Source of the DNA: Sphingomonas sp. Root710
GTDB taxonomy: Bacteria; Pseudomonadota; Alphaproteobacteria; Sphingomonadales; Sphingomonadaceae
Direction: 5' to 3'
NCBI RefSeq assembly: GCF_001429065.1
Contig: NZ_LMIB01000001.1
Coordinates: forward strand, 1,532,172 to 1,596,171
Length of the DNA stretch: 64,000 nucleotides
In this document: positions 9,408 through 19,300 of the stretch, in pieces
Position numbering within the stretch: the stretch's first letter is position 1
How the letters are laid out: each line of letters begins with the position of its first letter
Position numbers and translations under genes: made by a program
Notes under the pieces: model-generated
What the model was told of the DNA's origin: nothing
Seen by the model: the letters and a program-made list of their open reading frames with translations, nothing else
Database searches by the model: none

Positions 9408-12032
9408 ATGAAAAATCTGCTCGCCGCCGTCGCTCTGGCCGCGCTTTCGACCGCCCTCCCCGCCGCTGCGCCGATCGCCGAGCCGGTGCCGCTCGGCATT
9501 CTCTCCGATGCGGCGACGCCGAGCGCCTATCGGCTCGACCTGACCGTCTTGCCCGATCAGGAGCGTTTCTCGGGGCATACCGAGATCGACGTCACGCTGC
9601 GCGGGGCGACCAGTTCGCTCTATCTGCATGGCCGTGAGCTGAAGGTGTCGAGCGCGGTCGCGAAGGTTGGGGGGAAGACGGTCAAGGCGGTCTATAGCCA
9701 GGTCGAATCCACCGGGGTCGCGCGGCTCGATTTTGCGAGCCCACTGCCCGCAGGCAAGGCGACGTTGGTGTTCGATTATGACGCGGCGTTCGGCGACAGC
9801 CCGGCGGGGCTGTACCGGATCAAGGTTGGGGAACAGTGGTATGCCTGGACCCAGTTCCAGTCGATCGACGCGCGCGCGGCGTTCCCGGGTTTCGACCAGC
9901 CGGGGTACAAGACGCCGTTCACCGTCTCGCTGACCACCAAGCCGGGTTACACGGCGCTGAGCAATGCGCCCGATGTGAAGACGACCAAGGTCGGCGATCT
10001 CGTCCGCCATGACTTCCTGCCGACCCGGCCGCTGCCGACCTATCTGGTCGCCTTCGTCGTCGGCCCCTATGCGACCGCAAGCGGCGCGGTGCCCGCGACG
10101 CCCGAGCGCAAGGAACCGCTGCCGGTCCGCATCGTCGGGACCCAGCCTTACAAGGACAAGCTCGACTTCGCGCTGGAAAACACGAGCCCGATCATCACCC
10201 TGCTGGAGAAATATTTCGGCACCGGCTTCCCCTTCCCCAAGCTGGACCAGATCGGTTCGCCGGTGATGCCGGGGGCGATGGAGAATGCGGGCGCGGACAT
10301 CTATGGCGACACCATCCTGCTCCTCGACAAGGGTGCGTCGACCGACCAGAAGAAGACCTTCGGGATGGTCGTCGCGCATGAGCTGTCGCACCAGTGGTTC
10401 GGCGATCTCGTCACCCCCGCCTGGTGGGACGACATCTGGCTGAACGAGAGCTTCGCCAACTGGATGGGCTATCGCATCGGCGACGAATGGCGGCCCGACC
10501 TGAAAATCTGGGCGGGCGCGCTGGACGAGGGCTTCGCGGCGATGAACGTCGATGCGCTGAAGGCCGGGCGGCCGATCCACCAGCCGATCAGGACCAATGG
10601 CGAGATCGACAGCGCCTTCGATCAGGTGACCTATGGTAAGGGCGGCCATGTCGTCTCGATGATCGCCGCCTATATGGGCGATACGAAGTTCCGCGACGGC
10701 GTCCGCCTCCACCTCAACCGCTACGCCTATCGAAATGCGACGACCGACCAGTTCTTCGGATCGCTGGCCGATTCCGCGCATGACCCGCGCCTGCTCGCCG
10801 CGATGAAGAGCTTCGTCGACCAGCAAGGCGTGCCGGTGGTGCGGGTCGAACGCACCGCGGACGGCGTGACCGTCAGCCAGAAGCGCTATGCGCTGCTCGG
10901 CAGCAGCCTGCCGCAGCAGAGCTGGATCATCCCGCTGTGCGTGCGGATCGGCGAGACCCGCGATTGCAGTCTGCTCGACCAGCCCAGCGCGACGGTGAAG
11001 CTGGCCGGCAAGGGCGCGATCATGCCCAATGCGGGCGGCACCGGCTATTATCGCTTCTCGCTGCCCGAGGCCGAATGGCGGACGCTGATCGCCGATGCGG
11101 CGAAGCTGGAATCGGGCGAGGCGCTGGCGCTGACCGACAGCCTGTGGGCGGGCTTCCGCGCGGGCGAGGTCGCGCCGTCGCTTCTGCTCGATGCGGCGAA
11201 GGCGATGGCGGGGAATGACTATTCGGGTGCGGCGGTCGATGGCGGACAGCGGCTCGCGGGCCTGCGCCAGCGCGGCATGATCGCGGGCGACGCGCTGCCC
11301 GGCTATCGCGCCTTCATCGCCGGCACCTATGGGCCCAAGCTCGCCGCGATCGGCTTCGATCCGCGCGCGGGGCTGTATGAGAGCGAGAATGGCGACCGGC
11401 AGAAGCTGCGCGCCGACCTCGTCTCGCTGGTCGCGGACGAGGCCGAGGACAAGGGGCTGCGCGCCCGCCTTGCCGCCGCTGCGACCGCCTGGCTGGGCGG
11501 CGACAAAGATGCGCTCGACCAGGCTTTCTTCAACGACGGGCTGAGCGCCTATGTGGCGGCGGGCGGGCCAACTGCGGTGGCGAGCCTGTTCGACCGGGCG
11601 ATGGCCAGCGACGACACCTTGTTCCGCGACAGCGCGCTCGCCGCGCTGGCAGGCACCGGCAAAGCGGACAATGGCCGCTGGCTGCTCGACCATATCGACG
11701 ACCAGCGGATGCGGGTCAGCGACAAGATCACGGTGATCCAGATCATGGCGCTGGAGCCCGAAACGCGCGACATGGCCTATGCCTGGTCGGTGAAGAATTA
11801 TGACGTGCTGGTGAAGGGCAGCGGCATATTCGCCGCCAACCGCCTGCCGACAACGCCGATCCGCTATTGCTCGGTCGAGAAGGCCAAGGCGGTCGAGGCC
11901 GATTACCGGCCGATGATCGAGAAGCACAAGCGCGGCGCGCTCGCGCTCGACCGCACGGTGGAGCAGATCAATGCATGCGGCGCATTGGAGGCGAAGCGCG
12001 GCGCGGAGATATTGGCGGCGTTCAGGAAATAA
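9408..12032 (+). CDS. M1 family zinc aminopeptidase, exported
   Basis: An 874-residue protein with a Sec signal peptide (MKNLLAAVALAALSTALPAAA). The M1 hallmarks are all present: exopeptidase motif GAMEN, zinc motif HELSH at 324-328, and the third zinc ligand Glu in NESFANW at about 347. A C-terminal ERAP1-like helical domain fills the rest. It is expected to remove N-terminal residues from peptides in the periplasm. SD AGAGGA precedes the start. A well-formed inverted repeat lies just upstream, so expression is probably regulated. Confidence 0.94.
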   Translation: MKNLLAAVALAALSTALPAAAPIAEPVPLGILSDAATPSAYRLDLTVLPDQERFSGHTEIDVTLRGATSSLYLHGRELKVSSAVAKVGGKTVKAVYSQVESTGVARLDFASPLPAGKATLVFDYDAAFGDSPAGLYRIKVGEQWYAWTQFQSIDARAAFPGFDQPGYKTPFTVSLTTKPGYTALSNAPDVKTTKVGDLVRHDFLPTRPLPTYLVAFVVGPYATASGAVPATPERKEPLPVRIVGTQPYKDKLDFALENTSPIITLLEKYFGTGFPFPKLDQIGSPVMPGAMENAGADIYGDTILLLDKGASTDQKKTFGMVVAHELSHQWFGDLVTPAWWDDIWLNESFANWMGYRIGDEWRPDLKIWAGALDEGFAAMNVDALKAGRPIHQPIRTNGEIDSAFDQVTYGKGGHVVSMIAAYMGDTKFRDGVRLHLNRYAYRNATTDQFFGSLADSAHDPRLLAAMKSFVDQQGVPVVRVERTADGVTVSQKRYALLGSSLPQQSWIIPLCVRIGETRDCSLLDQPSATVKLAGKGAIMPNAGGTGYYRFSLPEAEWRTLIADAAKLESGEALALTDSLWAGFRAGEVAPSLLLDAAKAMAGNDYSGAAVDGGQRLAGLRQRGMIAGDALPGYRAFIAGTYGPKLAAIGFDPRAGLYESENGDRQKLRADLVSLVADEAEDKGLRARLAAAATAWLGGDKDALDQAFFNDGLSAYVAAGGPTAVASLFDRAMASDDTLFRDSALAALAGTGKADNGRWLLDHIDDQRMRVSDKITVIQIMALEPETRDMAYAWSVKNYDVLVKGSGIFAANRLPTTPIRYCSVEKAKAVEADYRPMIEKHKRGALALDRTVEQINACGALEAKRGAEILAAFRK

Positions 12033-12056
12033 GATGCCGTAAGGGGTGAAGTCTCT

Positions 12057-13376
12057 TCATCCCTCGGCGCCGCCCATCGAGGGAAGCGTCAGCCGAAAGA
12101 TCGAGCCGCCGCTCGCCGGCTGCCGATATTCGAGCCGGGCCGATATGCGCAGCGCGGCGCGCTGGGCGATGTACAGGCCGAGTCCGGTGCCGAGGCCTCC
12201 GGCCACCGGCGGACGCGACCCTCGCTGGAACTTCGCGAATATCCGGGTCTGCTCCTCCGCGGCAATGCCGACGCCCTGGTCGATCACGTCGACGACGGCA
12301 TCGCCGTCGACGGTCGCACAGGCGACGCGGACGGTGCTTCCGGGGGGCGAATAGCGGACCGCGTTGGACAGGAGATTGTCCAATATCTGCGCCACGGCCT
12401 CGTCGCTGGTACTGATCAATATGGCGGGCTCCTGCCCGAGCCGTTCGAACTCGACCCCGGCCATACCGGCTCTGACCCCGATCCTTTCGACCGCGGCGGC
12501 GGCAAGTGCATGGAGGTCGTGGACCCGCAGGTCGACGGCACCGCGATCTTCGGCTTCGTGCGCCTGCAGCAGCTTATCGATCAGGGCGAGCATGTCCGCA
12601 ACGCTCTGGCCGGCTTCCGTGAAGACGCTGCGCAGCATGTCCGGCGGCATGTCCGGCCGGCTGGCGGCAAGCTCAAGAAGCCCGTGCAGTCCGGACATCG
12701 GGCTGCGCAAATCATGCGCGGCGATCGCCATCGTTTCCCGGATGTCATGGTTTCGCTGGGCCAGTTCGTGATTGGCGTTGGCGAACATCCTGTTCTGCCC
12801 GGCGATGATCGCCCTCATGACATGATCCCGCTCGCGGGCGCGGTAGAGAAGATAGCGGATCAACACGGCCGAAACCGCGGCGAACAGGGCGGTACCGGCG
12901 CTTTGCAACGCGATGCCGATAGGCAGATGCAGGCTGCCGATCCAGCCCAGCAACATGACACTCGTGACGAGGACGATTCCTCCGAAGATCCCCGGCCGCA
13001 CCTTGAAGAGCGCCGCCAAGCCGAGCAGGACGATCGAATAGGCATAGGCTTGCTCGTCTGCGCGCGAGCCCGTCACGGCCAGCAATTGCGCCACGATCAG
13101 CAGGACGACGATGAAACCGAGCGGCACCGCCCGGTCGAACGGGCTGCGGCGGCGCGCGAGATGCGCGGCGACGGCAAAGGCGAACATCAGCGCCGCCCCG
13201 GCGAGGGCCACCGTGAGCAGCAGTATATTCTGCCGGACGATAGCGAGCGCCCCCTCGACCAGCATCATCGCGGCCGCGACGGACCCTACGATCTGCGTGC
13301 GACGAAGGTTGACGGGGATGATCTCCTCATCGAAGGAGCGGCTCCCGTCGAGCGGCTGCGTCGTCGAACGGATCAT
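12057..13376 (-). CDS. Membrane sensor histidine kinase
   Basis: A 439-residue kinase with six or so hydrophobic segments between residues 25 and 180 and no extracytoplasmic domain of size, so it probably senses through the membrane region. HisKA follows with phospho-acceptor His221 (AAHDLRSP). HATPase_c has N box (DNLLSNAVRYS), G1 (DVIDQGVGI) and G2 (GGLGTGLGLYIA). The start codon overlaps the stop of the LuxR-type regulator by one base (TGATG), so the pair is translated together and forms a two-component system. Confidence 0.9.
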   Translation of the reverse strand: MIRSTTQPLDGSRSFDEEIIPVNLRRTQIVGSVAAAMMLVEGALAIVRQNILLLTVALAGAALMFAFAVAAHLARRRSPFDRAVPLGFIVVLLIVAQLLAVTGSRADEQAYAYSIVLLGLAALFKVRPGIFGGIVLVTSVMLLGWIGSLHLPIGIALQSAGTALFAAVSAVLIRYLLYRARERDHVMRAIIAGQNRMFANANHELAQRNHDIRETMAIAAHDLRSPMSGLHGLLELAASRPDMPPDMLRSVFTEAGQSVADMLALIDKLLQAHEAEDRGAVDLRVHDLHALAAAAVERIGVRAGMAGVEFERLGQEPAILISTSDEAVAQILDNLLSNAVRYSPPGSTVRVACATVDGDAVVDVIDQGVGIAAEEQTRIFAKFQRGSRPPVAGGLGTGLGLYIAQRAALRISARLEYRQPASGGSIFRLTLPSMGGAEG

Positions 13377-14071
13377 CAGGATTTCCGGCGGTTGCCGGCT
13401 GGCCCCTGCGCCAGCAGATACCGTGACAAGGGGACGAGTTCCTGTACCCGATCGACACCGAGCTTGATCTTGAGCCGCTCGCGATAGGTGCCGACCGTTT
13501 TCGCGGAGAGCGAGAGTTCCTGCGCGATGCGCTGCAACGACAAGCCTTGGCCGGTGAGCTGAAGCACCTGCATCTCGCGGTCGGACAAGGCGTCGATCGC
13601 CTGGGCTTCGCTGAAAGCGAGCACCGCCCCGGCGCCGGGCCGGCTGCGGCCCTCGAAGAACAGATCGCCCTTCGACACGGCAGCGATGGCGGCTTCCATC
13701 TCTCGAAGTCCCCCGACCTTGGAGAGAAAGCCCCGTGCGCCCGCACGCAAGACCCGCGGACCGACGACCCGCTCATATTGGCAGGAATAGGCGATGATCA
13801 ACAGATCTGGCCTGCGTTTGAGCAAGGTGCGGATGAGATCGATCCCATCCTGTCCACCCAATATGAGATCGAGGATGACGATATCCGGAACGAGGTCGTC
13901 GACCTTCTGGCACGCACTGGGAACATCATTCGCTTCGCCGCAGATCGTGACATTCTCGTTGTCGCCGAGCAGCAACTTCAGCCCATAGATGACGATGGGG
14001 TGGTCATCGACGACAAGGACCCGTTTATTGCTGGTTATGACCCGCGAACCTACCATCATTTCGTCTGTCAT
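13376..14071 (-). CDS. NarL/LuxR-family response regulator
   Basis: A 231-residue protein with a receiver domain (acidic pair VVDDH, phospho-acceptor Asp68 in VILDLILGG) and a C-terminal LuxR HTH (LSDREMQVLQLTGQGLS then LSAKTVGTYRERLKIKL). It is first in the operon with the histidine kinase, which very likely phosphorylates it. Palindromes in the divergent intergenic region to its left in transcription (14124-14342 here) are natural candidates for its own binding sites. Start ATG at 14071; ATG at 14059 is an alternative. Confidence 0.92.
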   Translation of the reverse strand: MTDEMMVGSRVITSNKRVLVVDDHPIVIYGLKLLLGDNENVTICGEANDVPSACQKVDDLVPDIVILDLILGGQDGIDLIRTLLKRRPDLLIIAYSCQYERVVGPRVLRAGARGFLSKVGGLREMEAAIAAVSKGDLFFEGRSRPGAGAVLAFSEAQAIDALSDREMQVLQLTGQGLSLQRIAQELSLSAKTVGTYRERLKIKLGVDRVQELVPLSRYLLAQGPAGNRRKS

Positions 14072-14123
14072 CGGACTTTCATCATTCCATCGGGCCGCGG
14101 GATCTCCCCGATTTCGACATTAC

Positions 14124-14145
14124 CCTAACCTGCCGCAGGTTTAGG
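14124..14145. promoter_or_regulatory. Imperfect palindrome upstream of the LuxR-type regulator
   Basis: CCTAACCTGC at 14124-14133 is complementary to the following GCAGGTTTAGG at 14135-14145 apart from one extra T. It sits about 53 bp before the regulator start, in the regulator-kinase promoter region. It could be an operator or a leader hairpin. Confidence 0.35.
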
Positions 14146-14165
14146 CACGGCCCCGCCAAAGTAGC

Positions 14166-14182
14166 GTAGGCCGATGACCTAC
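14166..14182. promoter_or_regulatory. Palindromic site 1 (GTAGG-N7-CCTAC)
   Basis: GTAGGCCGATGACCTAC. Read on the minus strand, it and its flanks share the 11-mer CTGTAGGTCAT and the outer CCTACG with site 2 at 14325-14343, differing by one extra base in the centre. The two lie in the intergenic region between the divergent regulator operon and the receiver gene, about 160 bp apart and in opposite orientation. Confidence 0.55.
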
Positions 14183-14326
14183 AGGAGCGGCCCCAAACCA
14201 AAGCAGGCCGTTACCGGCATGATGGCAATTTCCGCTACGGAAAATTGGCCAGAACCCTGATAGCGTCGATCCTGGGCCCGGCAAATCAGGACCAGCGTCA
14301 CGCCGGGGACGATTGCTGACAACTCT

Positions 14327-14342
14327 GTAGGTCATGACCTAC
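14327..14342. promoter_or_regulatory. Palindromic site 2, perfect 16-bp palindrome
   Basis: GTAGGTCATGACCTAC is a perfect palindrome 67 bp before the ATG of the receiver gene at 14410. With site 1 it makes a convincing operator pair. A NarL-type dimer such as the adjacent LuxR-family regulator is the obvious binder, but this is inference. The rest of the 338-bp intergenic region (14072-14409) shows no gene. Confidence 0.6.
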
Positions 14343-14409
14343 GCACGACTACTGAATACGGAAAAAGCGGCAGATATCCGAGTTTCTTTGGTGGGATTGT
14401 GGAGGCCGC

Positions 14410-14850
14410 ATGAAGATATTGTGCGTCGATGATGATTTCCTGACCTTGCAGGTCACGGCGGACCTGTTGCGCGAACTCGGCCATCATGTCCTCGAGAGTA
14501 CCGACGGCAGATCGGCGCTCGACCTCACCCGGCAAGCAGCGCCCCCGATTGACCTGCTGATCACCGACATTTTGATGCCCGACATGGACGGAACGACCCT
14601 GGCATCGAAAGCCCGCATGTCGATGCCGGGGCTTCCCGTCGTCTATATGACCGGCCTGCCAGTCAAACCGGGTGGCGAGGATCCCGTCGTCGCCAAACCG
14701 TGCAGCCTCGGCGCCCTGTCGGACGCGATCCTGATCGCCGGAACGCGTCCATCTCTCCCGCCCAGCGACGACGATATCTGGCGGCAGCTCGTACGTTTGC
14801 GGTCGCTTCGGCGGCCCGGCAATCGCCCGCCGGCAGCCCGTTTCAGCTGA
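14410..14850 (+). CDS. Single-domain response regulator
   Basis: A 146-residue protein: a receiver domain with acidic residues (CVDDDF), phospho-acceptor Asp53 ([11 protein letters not shown]), conserved Thr (YMTG) and Lys (VAKPCS), then about 30 basic residues with no output domain. Such stand-alone receivers act as phosphate sinks, relay intermediates or protein-interaction switches. SD GTGGAGG is well placed. It is divergent from the LuxR/kinase operon and overlaps the 3' end of purU by 8 bp (tail to tail). Confidence 0.85.
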   Translation: MKILCVDDDFLTLQVTADLLRELGHHVLESTDGRSALDLTRQAAPPIDLLITDILMPDMDGTTLASKARMSMPGLPVVYMTGLPVKPGGEDPVVAKPCSLGALSDAILIAGTRPSLPPSDDDIWRQLVRLRSLRRPGNRPPAARFS

Positions 14851-15697
14851 ACACCACCGTGTTCGCGCCGTTCATCAGGACGCGATCTTCGAGGAAGGCG
14901 CGGACCGCGCTGGCGAGCACGCGGCGTTCGATGTCGCGGCCCTTGCGGACGAGGTCGTCGGGCGTGTCGCGGTGGCTGACACGCTCGGTGTCCTGTTCGA
15001 TGATCGGCCCCTCGTCGAGGTCGGCGGTCACGAAGTGGGCGGTCGCGCCGATCAGCTTCACCCCGCGCGCATGCGCTTGATGATAGGGCTTGGCCCCCTT
15101 GAAGCCGGGCAGGAAGCTGTGGTGGATGTTGATGCAGCGCCCCGACAGGAAGCCGGCCAGATCATCCGATAGGATCTGCATATAGCGGGCGAGGACGATC
15201 AGGTCGGCCTCGCTTTCCTCTACGATCGCCTTGATTCGCGCCTCCTGCGCGGGCTTGTTATCCTTGCTCACCGGCAGGTGGTGAAAGGGGATGCCGCCAA
15301 AATCGAGATGGGCATAGGTCTCGCGCGGATGATTGGCGACGATGCCGACCGGCTCCATCGCCAGCTCGCCGATCTTCCAGCGGTAGATCAGGTCGGCGAG
15401 GCAATGGTCGAACTTGCTGGCGAGCAGCAGGACGCGCTTGCGCGCCGCCGAAGGGCGGAAGCGATAGTCGAGGCCATGATCGGCGGCGACGGGAGCGAAG
15501 CCCGCCGCGAGCTGCTCGATGGTGGCACCACCGACCAGCGCGAATTCGACCCGCATGAAGAACCGCCCCGTCAGCAGATCGTCGAACTGCTGCGCCTCGA
15601 GGATATTGGCGCCGTGCCGGGCGAGCGAGGTCGATACCGCGGCAACGATGCCGGGATGATCGACGCAGGACAGGGTGAGGATATGGGTCTCGGCCAC
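14843..15697 (-). CDS. purU: Formyltetrahydrofolate deformylase
   Basis: A 284-residue PurU, which hydrolyses 10-formyl-THF to THF and formate and balances one-carbon pools. The N-terminal ACT domain starts at [20 protein letters not shown]. The C-terminal formyltransferase fold carries the catalytic Asn/His/Asp set ([20 protein letters not shown] and TADLDEGPI). Length is normal for the family. Confidence 0.95.
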   Translation of the reverse strand: MAETHILTLSCVDHPGIVAAVSTSLARHGANILEAQQFDDLLTGRFFMRVEFALVGGATIEQLAAGFAPVAADHGLDYRFRPSAARKRVLLLASKFDHCLADLIYRWKIGELAMEPVGIVANHPRETYAHLDFGGIPFHHLPVSKDNKPAQEARIKAIVEESEADLIVLARYMQILSDDLAGFLSGRCINIHHSFLPGFKGAKPYHQAHARGVKLIGATAHFVTADLDEGPIIEQDTERVSHRDTPDDLVRKGRDIERRVLASAVRAFLEDRVLMNGANTVVFS

Positions 15698-15818
15698 GGC
15701 ATTCCCTTCGCGGCGAGGGTGCCGCGCGACGCCGCTTGGCGGCGGCGACTGGCCGGGTCAAGTCTGGAACGGTCGATCTGATAGCATCAGGTCTACCGTC
15801 CCAGTTTTTTGAATGACC

Positions 15819-15862
15819 GCGATTTCCGAGCCGGCAGATGATTGCATCTGCCTAGAAATCGC
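15819..15862 (-). terminator. Two-part stem-loop at the end of the DUF11 operon
   Basis: An outer stem GCGATTTC (15819-15826) / GAAATCGC (15855-15862) encloses an inner perfect stem GGCAGATG (15833-15840) / CATCTGCC (15845-15852) with loop ATTG. It lies 9 bp beyond the last operon gene and faces purU's upstream side. There is no T-tract on the minus strand, so it may act as an mRNA-stabilising 3' end or Rho-linked terminator. Confidence 0.5.
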
Positions 15863-15870
15863 TATGGCTG

Positions 15871-16341
15871 CTATTTTACCACGGCACGGAAGGCGACGGT
15901 GAAGCTGTCTCCGGCGACCTGGCTGCCCCCGACCTTGACGCGGATATTGGTGACATTGGAATCGCTGCCGTCGCTGCCGGCCGATGGGGTGTAGGTCCAG
16001 GTCGAGCCGTTATCGCTCGAATATTCGAGCGCGCCGCCGGTCGGATAGGTCAGGCTCGACAGCGCGCCGATCGTCACCACCACCGATCCGACATAGAATT
16101 TGGTCTTCGCGGGGATCGCGTCGGTGATGGTGACGTTGCGCGCGGTGCTCTGGAACAGAGCGTTCGACACGGTGATGACATATTCGACGCGCGCGCCCGG
16201 GATCGCCTTGGGCAGCACGAACTTGTTCTCCGTATCCCAGACCGTCGATTGCGTCTTGCTGACGGTCAACGCCGCCTCGGCGTCGGCCGACAGCGCCACG
16301 AGCCCACCCAGCAGGAGGAGGAGCCAGCGCAAGTTCTTCAT
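15871..16341 (-). CDS. Exported DUF11-domain protein (operon gene 5)
   Basis: A 156-residue protein with a Sec signal peptide (MKNLRWLLLLLGGLVALSADAEA) and one DUF11-like immunoglobulin-type domain: IPGARVEYVITVSN, then ITDAIPAKTKFYVGS, ending TVAFRAVVK. DUF11 domains are beta-sandwiches found in bacterial surface proteins. It is the last gene of a five-gene operon; its ATG overlaps the stop of the large surface protein by four bases (ATGA). It may be an exported partner or a detached extra domain of that protein. Confidence 0.85.
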   Translation of the reverse strand: MKNLRWLLLLLGGLVALSADAEAALTVSKTQSTVWDTENKFVLPKAIPGARVEYVITVSNALFQSTARNVTITDAIPAKTKFYVGSVVVTIGALSSLTYPTGGALEYSSDNGSTWTYTPSAGSDGSDSNVTNIRVKVGGSQVAGDSFTVAFRAVVK

Positions 16342-19300
16342 CGGAACATCCCTCCGATCTTGCCACCAAGCGCGGCCATGCTTTGCTGATCGAACTTCAG
16401 GCGCATCGTCACATAGGGCCCCTGCCGCAGATAGCGGTTGTCCTCGAAATCGCGGTCATGGAAACCCTTCATATTATAGCCAAGGCTGATCCATAGATTG
16501 TCCGCCGGGCTGACGCCCACCGATGGGCCGATGCTGAAGGCGACGGCCTTTTCGGTCCAGGCGTGCTGGACGCTGCCGCTGATGCCGATATCGATGCGGC
16601 GGCCGATGTCGCGGCGCAGATCGAAGCCGGTGACGTCTATCAGCCCGTCGAACTTGTCGTCATCGAAACGCCCACGGACATATTTGACGCCATAATAGAG
16701 CGAGGCTTCCCAGCGATGATCCTCGCCCTCACGCCCGTCGCGCCAGTTGACCGCGAGGTTGTCGATGATCCGTGTCGACAGCGCGTCGGCGCCATTGGCG
16801 GTGCCGACACCAAGCAGATTGCCCGCGCCCACCCCGGCGTCGCCGCGCTCGTGGCGCAGCTCGGTGCGATTGAGGATCGACCAACGGCTGTCGAGCGGAC
16901 GCCAGGCGATCGCCACATCGCCCGACATCGCCGCCGCCACCGCGCCATTCTTGTCCCGGATGCGATAGAGACGGAGCGTCGAAGCGATCGTGCGGCCTTC
17001 GCCTAGCCGGCGCAGGATGTTGCTGCTGACGCCCCAGCGGGTCGAGCTGTCGCCGTTGCGATGCTCGGCGCGTCCGTTCCATGACCAGCTGCCCGACTGC
17101 CACGCCGCGCCCAGGCTGATCGAGCGGTAATCCTCGTTGATATTACCGTCCTGGCCCAGCGTGCCGCCCAGCGCCACCGGATGCAGCGGATTGACCACCG
17201 CGCCCGCCGGGATGCGCCCGCTGACCGTCTTGCTCATGTCGAGCGAGGCGTCGATCGTCCACTTCTCGCCGATCGGCAGCGACTGCGACATGCCGAACTG
17301 CGCGAAGCTGCGCGGGCCGCTCTCGCCCACCGTCTCGTGGTTGACCGTGCTGGTCAGCTTCGCCCCCGCCCAGGGCGCGACGTCAAAGCCGATGCGCAGG
17401 CCGCGCGCCGCATAGCGCTCACCCTTCGCCATCTCATAACCGCCGATCAGCCGGACCGCTTCGCTGAACCGGTAGCTGGCGTCGATCGTCCGGCGGACCG
17501 GAAAATCGACGCTGTCCTTGTTGCCGCCCAGCGCGAACTGGTTCTCCGCGGCGACGAGCAGCTTGCCGTCGAACAGATCCTTCGACCCGCCCATGGTCAG
17601 CAGCTGCGACTTCTTGGCGAGGTTGCCGACGCCGCGATCGTTCGCCAGTTTGACCCCGGCGTGGAAGCTGACGCCGTCGCTGCGCCATTCGGCGCGCGCA
17701 TCGAGCGCGTCGCGCTTCGCCGGGCCGGTCAGCGACTGCTGATGCCAGGCGGCGGCGTTTATCGCGATCTTGCTGGTCAGCTTGACCCGGCCGTCGGCGC
17801 CGAATTTGCGGGTGCCCGCCTCGACGACATTCTGCTGGCTCACGCCGTAATGCTCATCCTGCTGGCGGACATAGGCGAGCAGGTCGATCCGGGCGTCATG
17901 ATGCTCGACCTCGGCGACATAGGCGCGGTCGGAACTGTTGCCGCCCTCCCCACCCGCTGCCGCCTCGACGCGCAGCTCGGTGTTCTTCGCGACCTTCGCC
18001 TTCAGATCGACGCCGCCGACCGTCGCGGTGCCGCTGGTCTCGTCGCGCAGCATCGTCGCGCCGATCTCGACCCGGTCGTGGAGCAGCGACACCGCCGCGC
18101 GGCCGCCCGCCACCAGCCGCTTCGCGCCGGTGCCGTAAAGCTCGTAATCGACGACGATGAAGACGGGATTGCCGTCGGCATCGCGTGACAGGACGGGCGA
18201 CTTGAAGACCAGCGTGCCCCGGTCGGTGTCGATGTCGTAATCGATATGGCGCGTCAGATTGCGCGTCTCGACGATCAGTTCGGAGCGCAGGCGATCGCGG
18301 GTCTCGATCCGCACCTGTTCGCTGTTCGGCAGGATCGCCCGGCCACGCAGGCGATAGGGGCCGGTCAGGCCGCTGCCCTGGATCTCGTCCCGCGCATAGC
18401 TTTCCGCGCTGTTCGCGGCGAAGCCGGTGAAGGAGACGACCCGTCCCCGGAATTCGCCCTTCACGCCATTGAGGGTGCGGCTGAAGCGGGTCAGCTGTGT
18501 CTGGGTGAGGTTGGTCTGATAATCGCCGTAGAGCGCGTAGAACTGGCGACGCTCGAGGCGCAGGTAGAGCTTGCCGCGCGTCGCCGCGTCATAGCCCTGC
18601 GTCGTGCCGTCGCCATAGACTGTGTAATAACGATCGGGATCGATCGCCGACAGCAGGCCACGATCCTTGTCCTGCTTGTGGTTGCTGTCATAGGCCATGG
18701 TCAGCAGCCAGCTGCCCTTGATCCGGCCTTTGGCGTAGAAGGCAAGCTGACCGTCGGTAAAGCTGTCATGCTTGCTGAGCAGGCCCGCCTTGCGCGCCTT
18801 GCCCGACAGGATGTTGTGGCCCAACGTGCCCGCGCCGAAGCCGACGACGACCCATTCGCGCGCCGCCGCCTGCAGCCAGGGACGAAGCTCCATCGTGCGG
18901 GTCTGCCCATTCTGTTCGAACTTGATGACGATATGCGCAGCGCCGGCCTGCGCGGTCGGCTCCAGCGCGATGAAGGCCACGCCGTCATCGCCCGCGACGC
19001 GCGCGGTTGGCAGGCCACGGCCGAGGCCTTCGAGCGGCTTCGCGTCCTGCGCGTCGCCCTCGACCGCCGCCATATAGGGTTGATCGATCTCGAAGCTGAC
19101 CGGGGTGCCCTTACGCACCGGCGCGCCGTCACGGTCGGTCAGCCGCACCGCGATCGTCGGGTGGCTGATGCCATCGGCGATCAGGTGCGAGCGTGCGGGG
19201 AGATATTCGGCCTGCGCCGCCACATTGGCATAATGGACGGTGCGGGTGAGTGTGGTGACCAGCTTGCCCGACGCATCCGTGACGCGCGCTTCGAGCAGGT

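Noticed and set aside
9393-11927. Minus-strand ORF of 844 codons opposite the M1 aminopeptidase
   Set aside because: Mirror frame of a conserved gene with full catalytic motifs on the plus strand; low-complexity composition and no recognisable domain.
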